Assembly (NCBI GenBank): GCA_016874755.1
Contig: VGTH01000007.1
Location: 89,091-153,090, forward strand
Source: Deltaproteobacteria bacterium
GTDB taxonomy: Bacteria; Desulfobacterota; Binatia; UBA9968
Direction of reading: 5' to 3'
Length of the DNA stretch: 64,000 nucleotides
Of this stretch, positions 53,770 through 60,934 are shown piece by piece. The notes under the pieces are model-generated. The model made no database searches. It was not told where the DNA came from and worked only from the letters and a program-made list of their open reading frames with translations. Positions within the stretch are counted from its first letter, which is position 1, and each line of letters begins with the position of its first letter. The position numbers and the translations under genes are program-made.

Positions 53770-54558
53770 ATGGACTTGGGACTGAAAGGCAAAGTAGCGA
53801 TCGTCACCGGTTCGAGCGACGGGATTGGGCTTGTGACGGCGCAAACACTCTTGCGCGAGGGGGCCAAGGTCGTCATTTGCGCGCGGCGCGACGCTAAGCT
53901 GATCGAAGCGCGCGATTGGCTTGTCAAAGAAACGGGCGGCGAGGTATTGGCAGTGCAATGCGATGTGCGCCGACTTGAAGACGTCCAGCGGCTGGTTAAA
54001 GAGACTTTGCAAAGACTCGGCGCAATTCATATTCTCATCAACAACGCCGGCAGCGTGCCGGCGATCAAGTTTGCCGATGTCAGCGATCAACAATGGTACG
54101 AAAACCTAGAGCGCAAGCTGATGGGCTACCTGCGCATGGCACGTGAAGTCGTGCCACATATGCAGACCAATCGCTGGGGCCGCATTGTCAATGTTGCCGG
54201 AACGGCGGGACTGGAGCCGAGCAACACGGCGATGGCGGTGGGCTTGAACAATGCTGCCGTGATCAACTGGACCAAATCGATGTCGCTCGAATATGCGGCC
54301 GATGGCATCCTTGTTAACACGGTGGCGCCGGGCTCCATCGACACGCCGCGGCAAACGGGAAACCGCCAGCGCGAAGCGGAAGTGACCGGGAAGAGCGTCG
54401 AGGAGATTCGCCAGGCGCGGGCAAAAGAGATTCCGCTGCACCGTCTAGGTGTTCCCCAGGAAGTTGCCAACGTGATCGTGTTTATGGCGTCGGAATGTTC
54501 GAGCTACATGAGCGGGACTTGCGTCACGGTGGACGGCGGCGTGGTGCGTGGGATTTGA
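53770..54558 (+). CDS. Short-chain dehydrogenase fold protein without classical catalytic residues
   Basis: 262 residues. The SDR start (VAIVTGSSDGIGLVTAQTLL), NNAG motif (ILINNAGSVPAI) and late VNTVAPGSIDTPR are intact, so the fold and NAD(P) site look sound. But where a classical SDR has N-x-S-S ... Y-x-x-x-K, this protein reads NVAGTAGLEPSNTAMAVGLN followed by NAAVINWTKS: catalytic Ser is Gly, Tyr is Val and Lys is Asn, in ungapped alignment. It is probably not a classical oxidoreductase, but a binding protein or an enzyme with another mechanism. It precedes an aldolase and amidohydrolase in the same direction. Confidence 0.85.
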   Translation: MDLGLKGKVAIVTGSSDGIGLVTAQTLLREGAKVVICARRDAKLIEARDWLVKETGGEVLAVQCDVRRLEDVQRLVKETLQRLGAIHILINNAGSVPAIKFADVSDQQWYENLERKLMGYLRMAREVVPHMQTNRWGRIVNVAGTAGLEPSNTAMAVGLNNAAVINWTKSMSLEYAADGILVNTVAPGSIDTPRQTGNRQREAEVTGKSVEEIRQARAKEIPLHRLGVPQEVANVIVFMASECSSYMSGTCVTVDGGVVRGI

Positions 54559-54571
54559 ATTCGGAAGCATG

Positions 54572-54616
54572 GCCGCAAAATACGCAAAAGGCGCAAAATA
54601 GAAGACGCAAAAAGGG
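54572..54616 (+). repeat. GCAAAAGGC-class repeat
   Basis: CCGCAAAATACGCAAAAGGC (from 54573) then GCAAAATAGAAGACGCAAAA extends to 54615: four GCAAAA words at spacings of 9, 9 and 14. It lies between the SDR and aldolase genes. Confidence 0.6.
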
Positions 54617-54671
54617 TAAGGGCGACAGGCTGGTCGCCCTTCGATATGATCGCAATGAAAGGAATACAAGG

Positions 54672-55439
54672 ATGAGCGAACTGGATGATGTGAAAAGGGA
54701 AGTGGCCGCCGCCAATCGGGTGCTGGCGAACTTAGGATTAGCGACCGGTTTCACCGCGGCGTTGGGGCACGCGAGCATGCGGCTGCCGTCGGAGCCGAAT
54801 AAATTTTTCGTTAAAGGCCGTGAGTACGAGTACGACGCGCTATCGGTGATGGAGTCCGATGACATGGTGATGTGCGACACGGAAGGCTTCAAAGTCGGCG
54901 GGCGGCCGGAATTGACGCAGTGCTCGGAGGTGAAGATCCATGCTTGTGTCTATAAGCTGCGTCCCGACGTTCAGTCGGTGGTCCACGTGCATCCGCGGTA
55001 TGCGATTCTCATGAGCACTCTCACCGGCACGATCAAGCCGCTTTGCCAAGAAGGAGCCCAACTCGTGCGCAATCCGCTGCCGCTCTATCCGCACATGATG
55101 ACGATCCAGAGCGACGCCGAAGGCATGGCCGTAGCCACGTTACTGGGCAAAAGCCCGGCGATGTTGCTGAAAGGGCACGGCGCCGTCACCACGGGCAAAA
55201 CACTTTCGGAATCGGTGATGAACATGGCGCACTTGGAAGAGCAGGCGCGCATGAACTACTTGGCCTACTGCGCGCAGGGCAAAGACTATAACTTTTTGCC
55301 CGACCACATGCTTGACGAGATGATCAACCGCACGCCGCTCTACGAACAGCCGCATTTTAAAGACGTGCTCAAAGGCCGCGCGCCGCAGCGCGATGGCACC
55401 TGGAACTACCAGAAGAAAGCGGCGACGCCGAAAGGATAA
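54672..55439 (+). CDS. Class II aldolase/adducin-family protein
   Basis: 255 residues from ATG 54672. GHASMRLP near residue 33, catalytic Glu86 in CSEVKIHACVYKLRPDV, metal His105 and His107 in VVHVHPRYAI and the third His in LLKGHGAVTTGKTLSE complete the zinc site. Family members cleave or decarboxylate phosphorylated or aromatic hydroxyacids. The gene is flanked by an SDR and an amidohydrolase with short gaps, a likely small catabolic operon. Substrate unknown. A longer open frame upstream reads through the GCAAAA repeat and is unlikely. Confidence 0.85.
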   Translation: MSELDDVKREVAAANRVLANLGLATGFTAALGHASMRLPSEPNKFFVKGREYEYDALSVMESDDMVMCDTEGFKVGGRPELTQCSEVKIHACVYKLRPDVQSVVHVHPRYAILMSTLTGTIKPLCQEGAQLVRNPLPLYPHMMTIQSDAEGMAVATLLGKSPAMLLKGHGAVTTGKTLSESVMNMAHLEEQARMNYLAYCAQGKDYNFLPDHMLDEMINRTPLYEQPHFKDVLKGRAPQRDGTWNYQKKAATPKG

Positions 55440-55462
55440 AAAGGATAGACAAGGAGGGCATT

Positions 55463-56575
55463 ATGGCTAAAAACGGCTTTCGCGCATTCGACAGCGACAT
55501 GCACGTGTTTGAACCCGCCGACCTTTACCAGAAATACATGAATCCCAAGTGGGGCGAGCGTGTCCCCATCGGCAAGCCGCGCAGCAAGCATGGCATGACG
55601 CGCTATTTCATTAACAACGGCCAGCCGATCCGGCCGCCGAGCGACGTCGTCGAATTTCACGAGCAAAGAATGGCCGACCGCTTCAACGCTTCCTTGGCGC
55701 GCGACTATGACAACGTCTCGCAGCTCGCGGCGATGGACAAAGAAGGGCTCGACATTGCCGTGTTGTTTCGCACCTCGCCGCTGCATACCAATGAGAACTT
55801 CGAGCCGGAGTATGCCAACGATCTGTGCAAAGCCTGGAACGATTGGATGGCGGATTTCTGCAAGGCCGATGCGAGACGGTTGAAAGCTTCAGCGCTGATC
55901 ACTTTGCACGACGTCGATCTGGCGGTGCGAGAATCGAAGCGCGCGGTAAAAAACGGCGCGGTGGGTTTGTCGCTCTGCCCCGAACCGATCAACGGCCGGC
56001 AGATTCACGACCGCTATTTCGATCCGTTGTGGCAAGAGGCGCAGGAGATGAATATTCCAATCTGCTTTCATCCGCCGGCGCGGCCGCAGCAGCCCCAGGT
56101 GTCGCAGGACCGCTTCGCCGGTCATCCGAACCAAGCTTTGCTGGTGAATCCGCTGCGCAATCCCATCGAACAGATTCTTGCGGTGAGCGCTTTTACCGCC
56201 GGCGGTGTATTGGAACGGTTTCCCAAATTGAAAGTCGCTTTCCTCGAAGGCAATTGCGCCTGGCTGCCATGGCTGCTTTACCGCATCGACGAGTATTGGG
56301 AGATGCAAGGTAAAATGGCCGATATCCCGCTGCGCCAGAAGCCGAGCGAATATTTCAAACAGCAGTGTTTCATCTCGGTGGACGTTGACGAGGCTTTGGT
56401 GAAAAACGTCATCGACTACATGGGCGACGATAATATTGTCATCTCCACGGACTACCCGCATATCGATTGCCGCTGGCCGCATGCATTGGAGGAGTTTTTA
56501 TCGATACCAATTTCGGAGCAGTCGAAGCGGAAGATTCTGTGGGATAACTGCGCGCGGCTGTATGGCGCTGACTAG
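55463..56575 (+). CDS. Amidohydrolase-2 family protein
   Basis: 370 residues with AAGGAGGG before ATG 55463. FDSDMHVFEPADLYQKYM, ICFHPPARPQQPQ, VLERFPKLKVAFLEGNCAWL and ISTDYPHIDCRWPHALEEFL mark the metal-binding strands of amidohydrolase-2 (PF04909). The protein is an evident paralogue of the one at 60935-62071, sharing the DSDMHxxEP start and KPSEYFKxQC phrase. It follows the aldolase gene by 23 nt. Likely decarboxylase or hydrolase; substrate unknown. Confidence 0.85.
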   Translation: MAKNGFRAFDSDMHVFEPADLYQKYMNPKWGERVPIGKPRSKHGMTRYFINNGQPIRPPSDVVEFHEQRMADRFNASLARDYDNVSQLAAMDKEGLDIAVLFRTSPLHTNENFEPEYANDLCKAWNDWMADFCKADARRLKASALITLHDVDLAVRESKRAVKNGAVGLSLCPEPINGRQIHDRYFDPLWQEAQEMNIPICFHPPARPQQPQVSQDRFAGHPNQALLVNPLRNPIEQILAVSAFTAGGVLERFPKLKVAFLEGNCAWLPWLLYRIDEYWEMQGKMADIPLRQKPSEYFKQQCFISVDVDEALVKNVIDYMGDDNIVISTDYPHIDCRWPHALEEFLSIPISEQSKRKILWDNCARLYGAD

Positions 56576-56622
56576 AGATCTCGGATGATTCTCCCGCAAA
56601 GCATGTCCCGAGCAACCTCGAA

Positions 56623-56642
56623 GGGGCGCAAAGGCGCAAAGG
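56623..56642 (+). repeat. GCAAAGGC-class word pair
   Basis: GGGGCGCAAAGGCGCAAAGG repeats GCGCAAAGG with a 9-nt period, ending about 26 nt before the next gene start. It belongs to the word class at 54572. Confidence 0.5.
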
Positions 56643-56669
56643 TCCGACCTCAATGATTCGGGAGGCACC

Positions 56670-57626
56670 ATGATCCGGATGGTTTATTGTGCGGTGCTTG
56701 CAATAAGTTTTTTGCTTCTCTCATACGCAACCGGCTTGGCGCAAACCCGCTTGCGCGCGTCCTATGGCTCCATCGCCGTGTCGCAGGTAGTTTTGCCGCT
56801 CGGTGTGCGCGCCGGCATCTTTCAGAAAAACGGGCTCAACCTCGAGCCCATCTACATCGGCGGGCGCTCGGTTTCCGCTCTGATCAGCGGCGACGTGCAG
56901 TTTGGCTTCATGGGCGGACCGCCGGCGATTTTGGCCAAGGTCAGTGGCGCCGATGTGGTGATGCTGGCCGGGTTGAATGGATTGGATCAAATTCTCGTGG
57001 CCATTCCTGCGATCAAGCGTGGCAGCGATTTGGTCGGGAAAAAAGTCGGCATCAGCCGCTTCGGCACGACCGCCGATTACGGTGCGCGCATTGGGCTTAA
57101 AAAACTGAAATTGAATCCGCAAAAGGACGTGACCCTCATCCAAATCGGCGACACGCCGGCGCGCATCGGTGGGATGTTATCGGGAGCGATTGAGGCGGCG
57201 ACCTTGAGTAGCAGCGAAAAGGAGTTGGCGATTAAAAACGGCTTTCACGTGCTTGCCGATCCGAGCGACGTTGAGTTCCCCGGCAACGCCGTGGTGACGA
57301 CGCGAGCGTTTATGAAAACCAACAGGGAAGACGTGAAGCGCTTTGTCCGCGCCACCGTTGAAGTGATTCATTTCTCCAAAACCCAGCCTGAGCGGACGAA
57401 GAAACTGCTCTACGAAATCTATCGTCAAAGCGACGCGGCCGTGGTCACCAAGCGCTACGATGCGATGGTCGAGATGTTTCCCGACTATCCATATTTGACG
57501 AGGGGCGCGGTGCTATCGTTTCTCGAAATTCTGAAAGACGAAGGCAAGCTGAAAGATCCGCTCAACCCTGAGCCTTATCTAGATACGAGTCTCCTCGCGG
57601 AAGTGGAGCGGGAGCGCAAGAAATGA
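56670..57626 (+). CDS. NMT1-type ABC binding protein (orphan, first of tandem pair)
   Basis: 318 residues. The signal peptide is VLAISFLLLSYATGLAQ. RASYGSIAVSQVVLPLGVRA, FQKNGLNLEPIYIGGRSVSA and LISGDVQFGFMGG begin the type-2 periplasmic binding fold, and the next gene repeats all these phrases with changes, so the two are tandem duplicates. TGA is overlapped by the next start (ATGA). There is no transporter core nearby. GGGAGGCACC precedes ATG 56670. Confidence 0.87.
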   Translation: MIRMVYCAVLAISFLLLSYATGLAQTRLRASYGSIAVSQVVLPLGVRAGIFQKNGLNLEPIYIGGRSVSALISGDVQFGFMGGPPAILAKVSGADVVMLAGLNGLDQILVAIPAIKRGSDLVGKKVGISRFGTTADYGARIGLKKLKLNPQKDVTLIQIGDTPARIGGMLSGAIEAATLSSSEKELAIKNGFHVLADPSDVEFPGNAVVTTRAFMKTNREDVKRFVRATVEVIHFSKTQPERTKKLLYEIYRQSDAAVVTKRYDAMVEMFPDYPYLTRGAVLSFLEILKDEGKLKDPLNPEPYLDTSLLAEVERERKK

Positions 57627-58666
57627 GCGGGAAATCTGTCACCGCGAAGTACACGAAATTCGGAGGAAGATATTTCTTCTCTTACGTTCGTGCTCTTCGT
57701 GGCCTTCGTGGTGCAATAGGCTTTTTCATCTTGACGTCGGTCTTCTCCACCTTGTCTATGTCTGGGCGTGCTTTAGGACAAACCAAAATCCGCGCCGCGT
57801 TCGGCACGCCGAGCTTGAGCCAAGTGGTTTTTCCGCTGGGCGTGCAATCGGGAATGTTTAGCCGCCACGGCTTGTCGGTCGAGCCAATCTATGTTGCTGG
57901 CCGGTCGATCAATCTGTTGATCAGTGGCGACGTGCAGTTTGGGTTTAGCGGGGGACCGCAAACGGTGCTAGCGCGATTATCCGGTGCAGATCTCATGACC
58001 ATTGCTGGGCTCAATCGTCCAGGGCAGATGGTGGCGGCGCATCCATCGATCAAGTCGCCGCAAGATCTTATCGGCAAGAAAGTTGGGATCGGTATCTTTG
58101 GCACCACCGCGGATTACGGCATGCGTCTCGCGCTGCGCAAGTTTAACCTGCGCGCCAACCGCGACGTGACTTTTGTCTCCGTGGGTGACGTGCCCGGCCG
58201 CATCGCCGCGGTGACATCGGGAACGGTCCAAGCCGTGATTTTAAGCAGCTATGACAAACATTTCTTAGAGCAGCATAATCTGCGCATGCTTACGGACACG
58301 GACGATATCGACTTCATGGCCTCGGGCATCATGGTCACGGAAAGCTATGCGCGTGCTAACCGCGAGACTGTAATGAGGCTTTTGCGCGGCGTCGTCGATA
58401 CCATCAGGTTGATCAAGACCGAACCGAAAAGAACGACTGAACTATTGGGTAAGATTTATCGCGAAACCGATCAAGCATTTTTAGCGCGGCGCTACCAGAC
58501 TTTGCTGGGCATTTATCCTGACTATCCTATTGTTTCACCTGGCGCGATCCAGTCGATCATCGATTTGCTCAAGGAAGACGGCCGGATCAAAGACTCGCCG
58601 CCCGCGCAGAGTTATCTAGACATGAATTATCTGCGTGCGGTGGAGAAGGAGAGGGTGGGAAAGTAG
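57623..58666 (+). CDS. NMT1-type ABC binding protein (orphan, second of tandem pair)
   Basis: 347 residues from ATG 57623. The mature part copies the preceding protein: RAAFGTPSLSQVVFPLGVQS, FSRHGLSVEPIYVAGRSINL, LISGDVQFGFSGG. It is longer only at the N-terminus, where residues 6-32 (TAKYTKFGGRYFFSYVRALR, then GLRGAIG) are encoded by a CACGAAGGA-class repeat. The hydrophobic signal segment (FFILTSVFSTLSMSG) follows directly. Either the repeat was inserted into the gene start and became coding, or translation begins later (TTG 57731 region or ATG 57758), which would shorten or lose the signal peptide. Confidence 0.82.
   Translation: MSGKSVTAKYTKFGGRYFFSYVRALRGLRGAIGFFILTSVFSTLSMSGRALGQTKIRAAFGTPSLSQVVFPLGVQSGMFSRHGLSVEPIYVAGRSINLLISGDVQFGFSGGPQTVLARLSGADLMTIAGLNRPGQMVAAHPSIKSPQDLIGKKVGIGIFGTTADYGMRLALRKFNLRANRDVTFVSVGDVPGRIAAVTSGTVQAVILSSYDKHFLEQHNLRMLTDTDDIDFMASGIMVTESYARANRETVMRLLRGVVDTIRLIKTEPKRTTELLGKIYRETDQAFLARRYQTLLGIYPDYPIVSPGAIQSIIDLLKEDGRIKDSPPAQSYLDMNYLRAVEKERVGK
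57638..57713. repeat. CACGAAGGA-class inverted repeat inside a coding region
   Basis: CACCGCGAAGTACACGAAAT (from 57639) is answered by GTTCGTGCTCTTCGTGGCCT followed by TCGTGGTG (57685-57712). It is in frame with the second binding protein and codes for part of its N-terminal extension. Confidence 0.7.
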
Positions 58667-58715
58667 GGGGGTGCCTGGTCTAGCGTCTGTCGTCTAGGGT
58701 TTGGCGTTTGAATTC

Positions 58716-59668
58716 AGGCATGGGGTAGGCATGGGGTCAGGTCTTGATATTTGTTCAAGTGGCCGGTTGCCGCAATCTTTTCATGATCCGGCTTAGCGTG
58801 GAGTAGTGAATCTTTAAGTGCGGTGCAACCTCCACTTGACTGTAACCGTGATCTTGCACCGCCTTCTCGATCAGCCGAGCTCGCGGGCTTTGACTGTGGC
58901 TCTCCGCCCCAAATAGCTGCTTCAAACTCGGCCGGCCGATCAATCTCTGACCGCGCGGTATCTCGGTGATTGTCTCATACCCTCTGACGTATCCTTTAAG
59001 CCCCTCGGCAAAGCCTTCTTCGCCCAACAAACTGTGCGCCGCCAATTTTTCCCAGATCGATGGCCGGCCGATCCCTTCCCTGACAAACTGCCGGTACTTG
59101 CGCTGCGCGTCTCGCCGCCGCTTGCCAAACTGCCCCAGTATTTCGTCCACCGTCAGCCATTTCTCTGGCACGGCTTCCCCAACGGTGGCTCGATAGCTGC
59201 TCCACGCCCACCCACCGGCTTGCTTGACCATCTCTGCCGCCACCGCGTTGAGCACCACGTAGCGGCAGACTTCGAGAAATTGGCTGTCTTTCTCCACCAA
59301 TATCCCTTTAAACCGCCCTTGAAACAAATGCCCCACCCGCCGGTGGCGCCGATTGAAGGCTTGGGTGTACACGCCGTTTAACTGGCGCATCCCTCGCGAC
59401 AGATTGGCGTCGGGAGTCTCAATGACCAAATGGTAGTGGTTGCCCATCAAACAGTAGGCGTGGCACAGCCAGTGAAAACGCTCGATGACTTGGCCCAGAA
59501 TTGCCAAAAACAGATTTCGGTCGCTGTCGTCTTTGAAGATGGCTTTGCGTTCATTTCCCCTAGAGGTGACGTGATAGAACGCCCCGTCGTATTCGATCCG
59601 TAGTGGCCGGGCCATGCTCCAGGACTAACCCAATCTGATCCGATCGTCAATGATCAAGACCTGACCCT
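58716..59668 (-). mobile_element. RAYT-type transposable unit with 15-bp inverted ends
   Basis: GGGTCAGGTCTTGAT (58734-58748) is perfectly inverted at 59653-59667 around a single Y1 transposase gene. Outside the left end an 11-nt word, AGGCATGGGGT, is repeated in tandem (58716-58726, 58727-58737). GGGGTCAGGTCTTG-type ends are typical of REP-associated tyrosine transposase loci. No target duplication is expected or seen. Confidence 0.8.
58755..59615 (-). CDS. REP-associated tyrosine transposase (RAYT, Y1 HUH)
   Basis: 286 residues. PLRIEYDGAFYHVTSRGNER is the family start; LMGNHYHLVIETPDANLSRG carries the HUH metal site (HxH), and GVYTQAFNRRHRRVGHLFQG holds the region around the nucleophile Tyr. 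Residues 205-286 hold a helix-turn-helix (VEVAPHLKIHYSTLSRIMKR). Such enzymes nick single-stranded hairpin repeats. The gene is bounded by inverted ends. ATG 59615 is followed by no frameshift, so it looks intact. Confidence 0.9.
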   Translation of the reverse strand: MARPLRIEYDGAFYHVTSRGNERKAIFKDDSDRNLFLAILGQVIERFHWLCHAYCLMGNHYHLVIETPDANLSRGMRQLNGVYTQAFNRRHRRVGHLFQGRFKGILVEKDSQFLEVCRYVVLNAVAAEMVKQAGGWAWSSYRATVGEAVPEKWLTVDEILGQFGKRRRDAQRKYRQFVREGIGRPSIWEKLAAHSLLGEEGFAEGLKGYVRGYETITEIPRGQRLIGRPSLKQLFGAESHSQSPRARLIEKAVQDHGYSQVEVAPHLKIHYSTLSRIMKRLRQPAT

Positions 59669-59703
59669 AATGCTTCCGCGAAAATCAACCCGCTAAACTT
59701 CCC

Positions 59704-60123
59704 TCAGGTGTGTGTATCCAATCGCTTGAGAATGTTTTGTAGCCTTTCTGTTACAGCCGCTCTACCCGCATCATTTGCCTTCCAAAAATCTTTCAAAAGC
59801 TTTAGTAGTACAAGCTCGATCTCTGCATGGATTAGTTGGACCTCCGATCTCAAGTATTGCTCCTTCTCTGACAGTTCAGCGACCAGATCTACCAGTCCCT
59901 TCGTTTGATCAATATATTTCGTTGCCGGAGGTCGATACCCGTCGCTAGAGTGTTCGGCAGGGTCTTGTGCCGCTTTATCTCGTAACTGGCGCAAATATTC
60001 ATGACCGGAGATATATCTGGCATGGTAACCGTTCGTCTGGACACGAGTTGATCGTTTGCATCCGCACTGACAATACCCGTAGCCAAAAGGGTAATAATTG
60101 GTTTTCTGACCGATACTAGGCAT
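59704..60123 (-). CDS. Hypothetical protein with N-terminal Cys cluster (probable integron cassette gene)
   Basis: 139 residues. GYGYCQCGCKRSTRV followed by NGYHARYISGHEYLR looks like the short zinc-knuckle found at the start of phage HNH-type and DNA-binding proteins. Residues 80-135 are predicted helical and charged (LSEKEQYLRSEVQLIHAEIE), perhaps coiled coil. The DNA is less GC-rich than its surroundings. Its start is 50 nt past the attC end box at 60173, the place expected for the next cassette's gene. No attC was found beyond its stop; the transposase end lies there instead. Function unknown. Confidence 0.6.
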   Translation of the reverse strand: MPSIGQKTNYYPFGYGYCQCGCKRSTRVQTNGYHARYISGHEYLRQLRDKAAQDPAEHSSDGYRPPATKYIDQTKGLVDLVAELSEKEQYLRSEVQLIHAEIELVLLKLLKDFWKANDAGRAAVTERLQNILKRLDTHT

Positions 60124-60172
60124 GCTATGTCTTACTTCGAGTTGATAGAATGTTGCTAGTTTTTCATTTTAC

Positions 60173-60251
60173 GTCTAACGTCCCGCATCACCTGCCGGCG
60201 GAAGAGGGCGACGCCCCACTGTAGCCGGGCTGGTGCATGCGGATGTTAGGC
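60173..60251 (-). other. Integron attC recombination site
   Basis: Read on the minus strand: R'' box GCCTAAC (60251-60245), spacer AT, L'' CCGCATGCACC, a 39-nt central part, L' GGTGATGCGG, spacer GAC, R' box GTTAGAC (60179-60173). R'' and R' fit RYYYAAC and GTTRRRY. L'' and L' are complementary except for one extra base (60236) in L'', the asymmetry that sets strand choice and orientation. The R'' box begins 12 nt after the stop of the minus-strand gene at 60263, as in a true cassette. Total 79 nt. No integrase gene is in the window. Confidence 0.85.
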
Positions 60252-60262
60252 CGACTTGCTGG

Positions 60263-60526
60263 CTACGACGCTACGAAAAGCTCCACGGTGTCCGGATGCA
60301 CTCCGTCGTACTTCATTGCCTCGGCTGCATCAGCACCCTGAAGGGCTTTTGTGAGGGCTTCGACACTTGGAACGTTCTCTATGAGGACACCCACTCGGCG
60401 TCCCCCGCCAGGACTGACAAACGTTTTTACGGTCATCCCGTGCTTGCGGAACCACTCGGCTCGCTTAGGTGAACCCAGCCAGTGAGCGACGTCATCCACC
60501 TCATGTACTGCCATTACCGTAGTCAT
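60263..60526 (-). CDS. Small conserved hypothetical protein, integron cassette gene
   Basis: 87 residues from ATG 60526, preceded by AGGAGGG. MTTVMAVHEVDDVAHWLGSP, then KRAEWFRKHGMTVKTFVSPG, GVLIENVPSVEALTKAL and AAEAMKYDGVHPDTVEL suggest a small alpha/beta ferredoxin-like (dimeric alpha-beta barrel) fold, as in ABM-type proteins, but no catalytic residue is apparent. It ends 12 nt before the attC site, so it is the gene of a cassette of roughly 500 bp. Function unknown. Confidence 0.7.
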   Translation of the reverse strand: MTTVMAVHEVDDVAHWLGSPKRAEWFRKHGMTVKTFVSPGGGRRVGVLIENVPSVEALTKALQGADAAEAMKYDGVHPDTVELFVAS

Positions 60527-60934
60527 TGCGACAACCCTCCTGTAGTGATCGTGAATCATTCATGCTCGTATTCTCACGCAGAACCGTCGTCCTACGCTGG
60601 CCAACACGCTGTGTTCTGTTACGAACGCCCCGAAATCAAGAAACCGGACGGCACAGCGAGCCCACCATTCGGCCCAACTATTAAGTGAGCCGCTAGAGCC
60701 TCCGAGATATGCCGGTCGGCATATCTCGGCTGCGGCTCCAACGGTGGAAGTCCAATTCCATTGCAATATCAGATAATTAAAGTCGATTTGGCAACGTAAA
60801 ACTTTCCGGCAAAAGCCGACCGGGAGCGGCGGGTTATCTCGCCTGGGTTGAAATGCCTAGGGGCCGAAACCGGTAGTCGCCAGCTCGGTATATCCTGTCA
60901 AATTTTCAGACCAGCCAGACGCCAAATCGCCTAC
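60527..60934. other. Gap of about 400 nt with a strong palindrome
   Basis: No gene was recognised. CCGAGATATGCCG (60702-60714) is perfectly inverted at 60717-60729 with only GT between; GAGCC (60696-60700) and GGCTC (60734-60738) extend the stem. GTTGGGC (minus strand, near 60672) fits an attC R' box and could be the start of the cassette, but no partner box was found. Confidence 0.6.

Noticed and set aside
58716..58737. The 11-nt tandem word at the transposase left end as a target-site duplication.
   Set aside because: Both copies lie on the same side, and Y1 transposases do not make target duplications.
60660..60740. A second attC site around the palindrome and GTTGGGC box.
   Set aside because: Only one candidate R box was found; no RYYYAAC partner stands at the required distance, so I list it only as a possible remnant.
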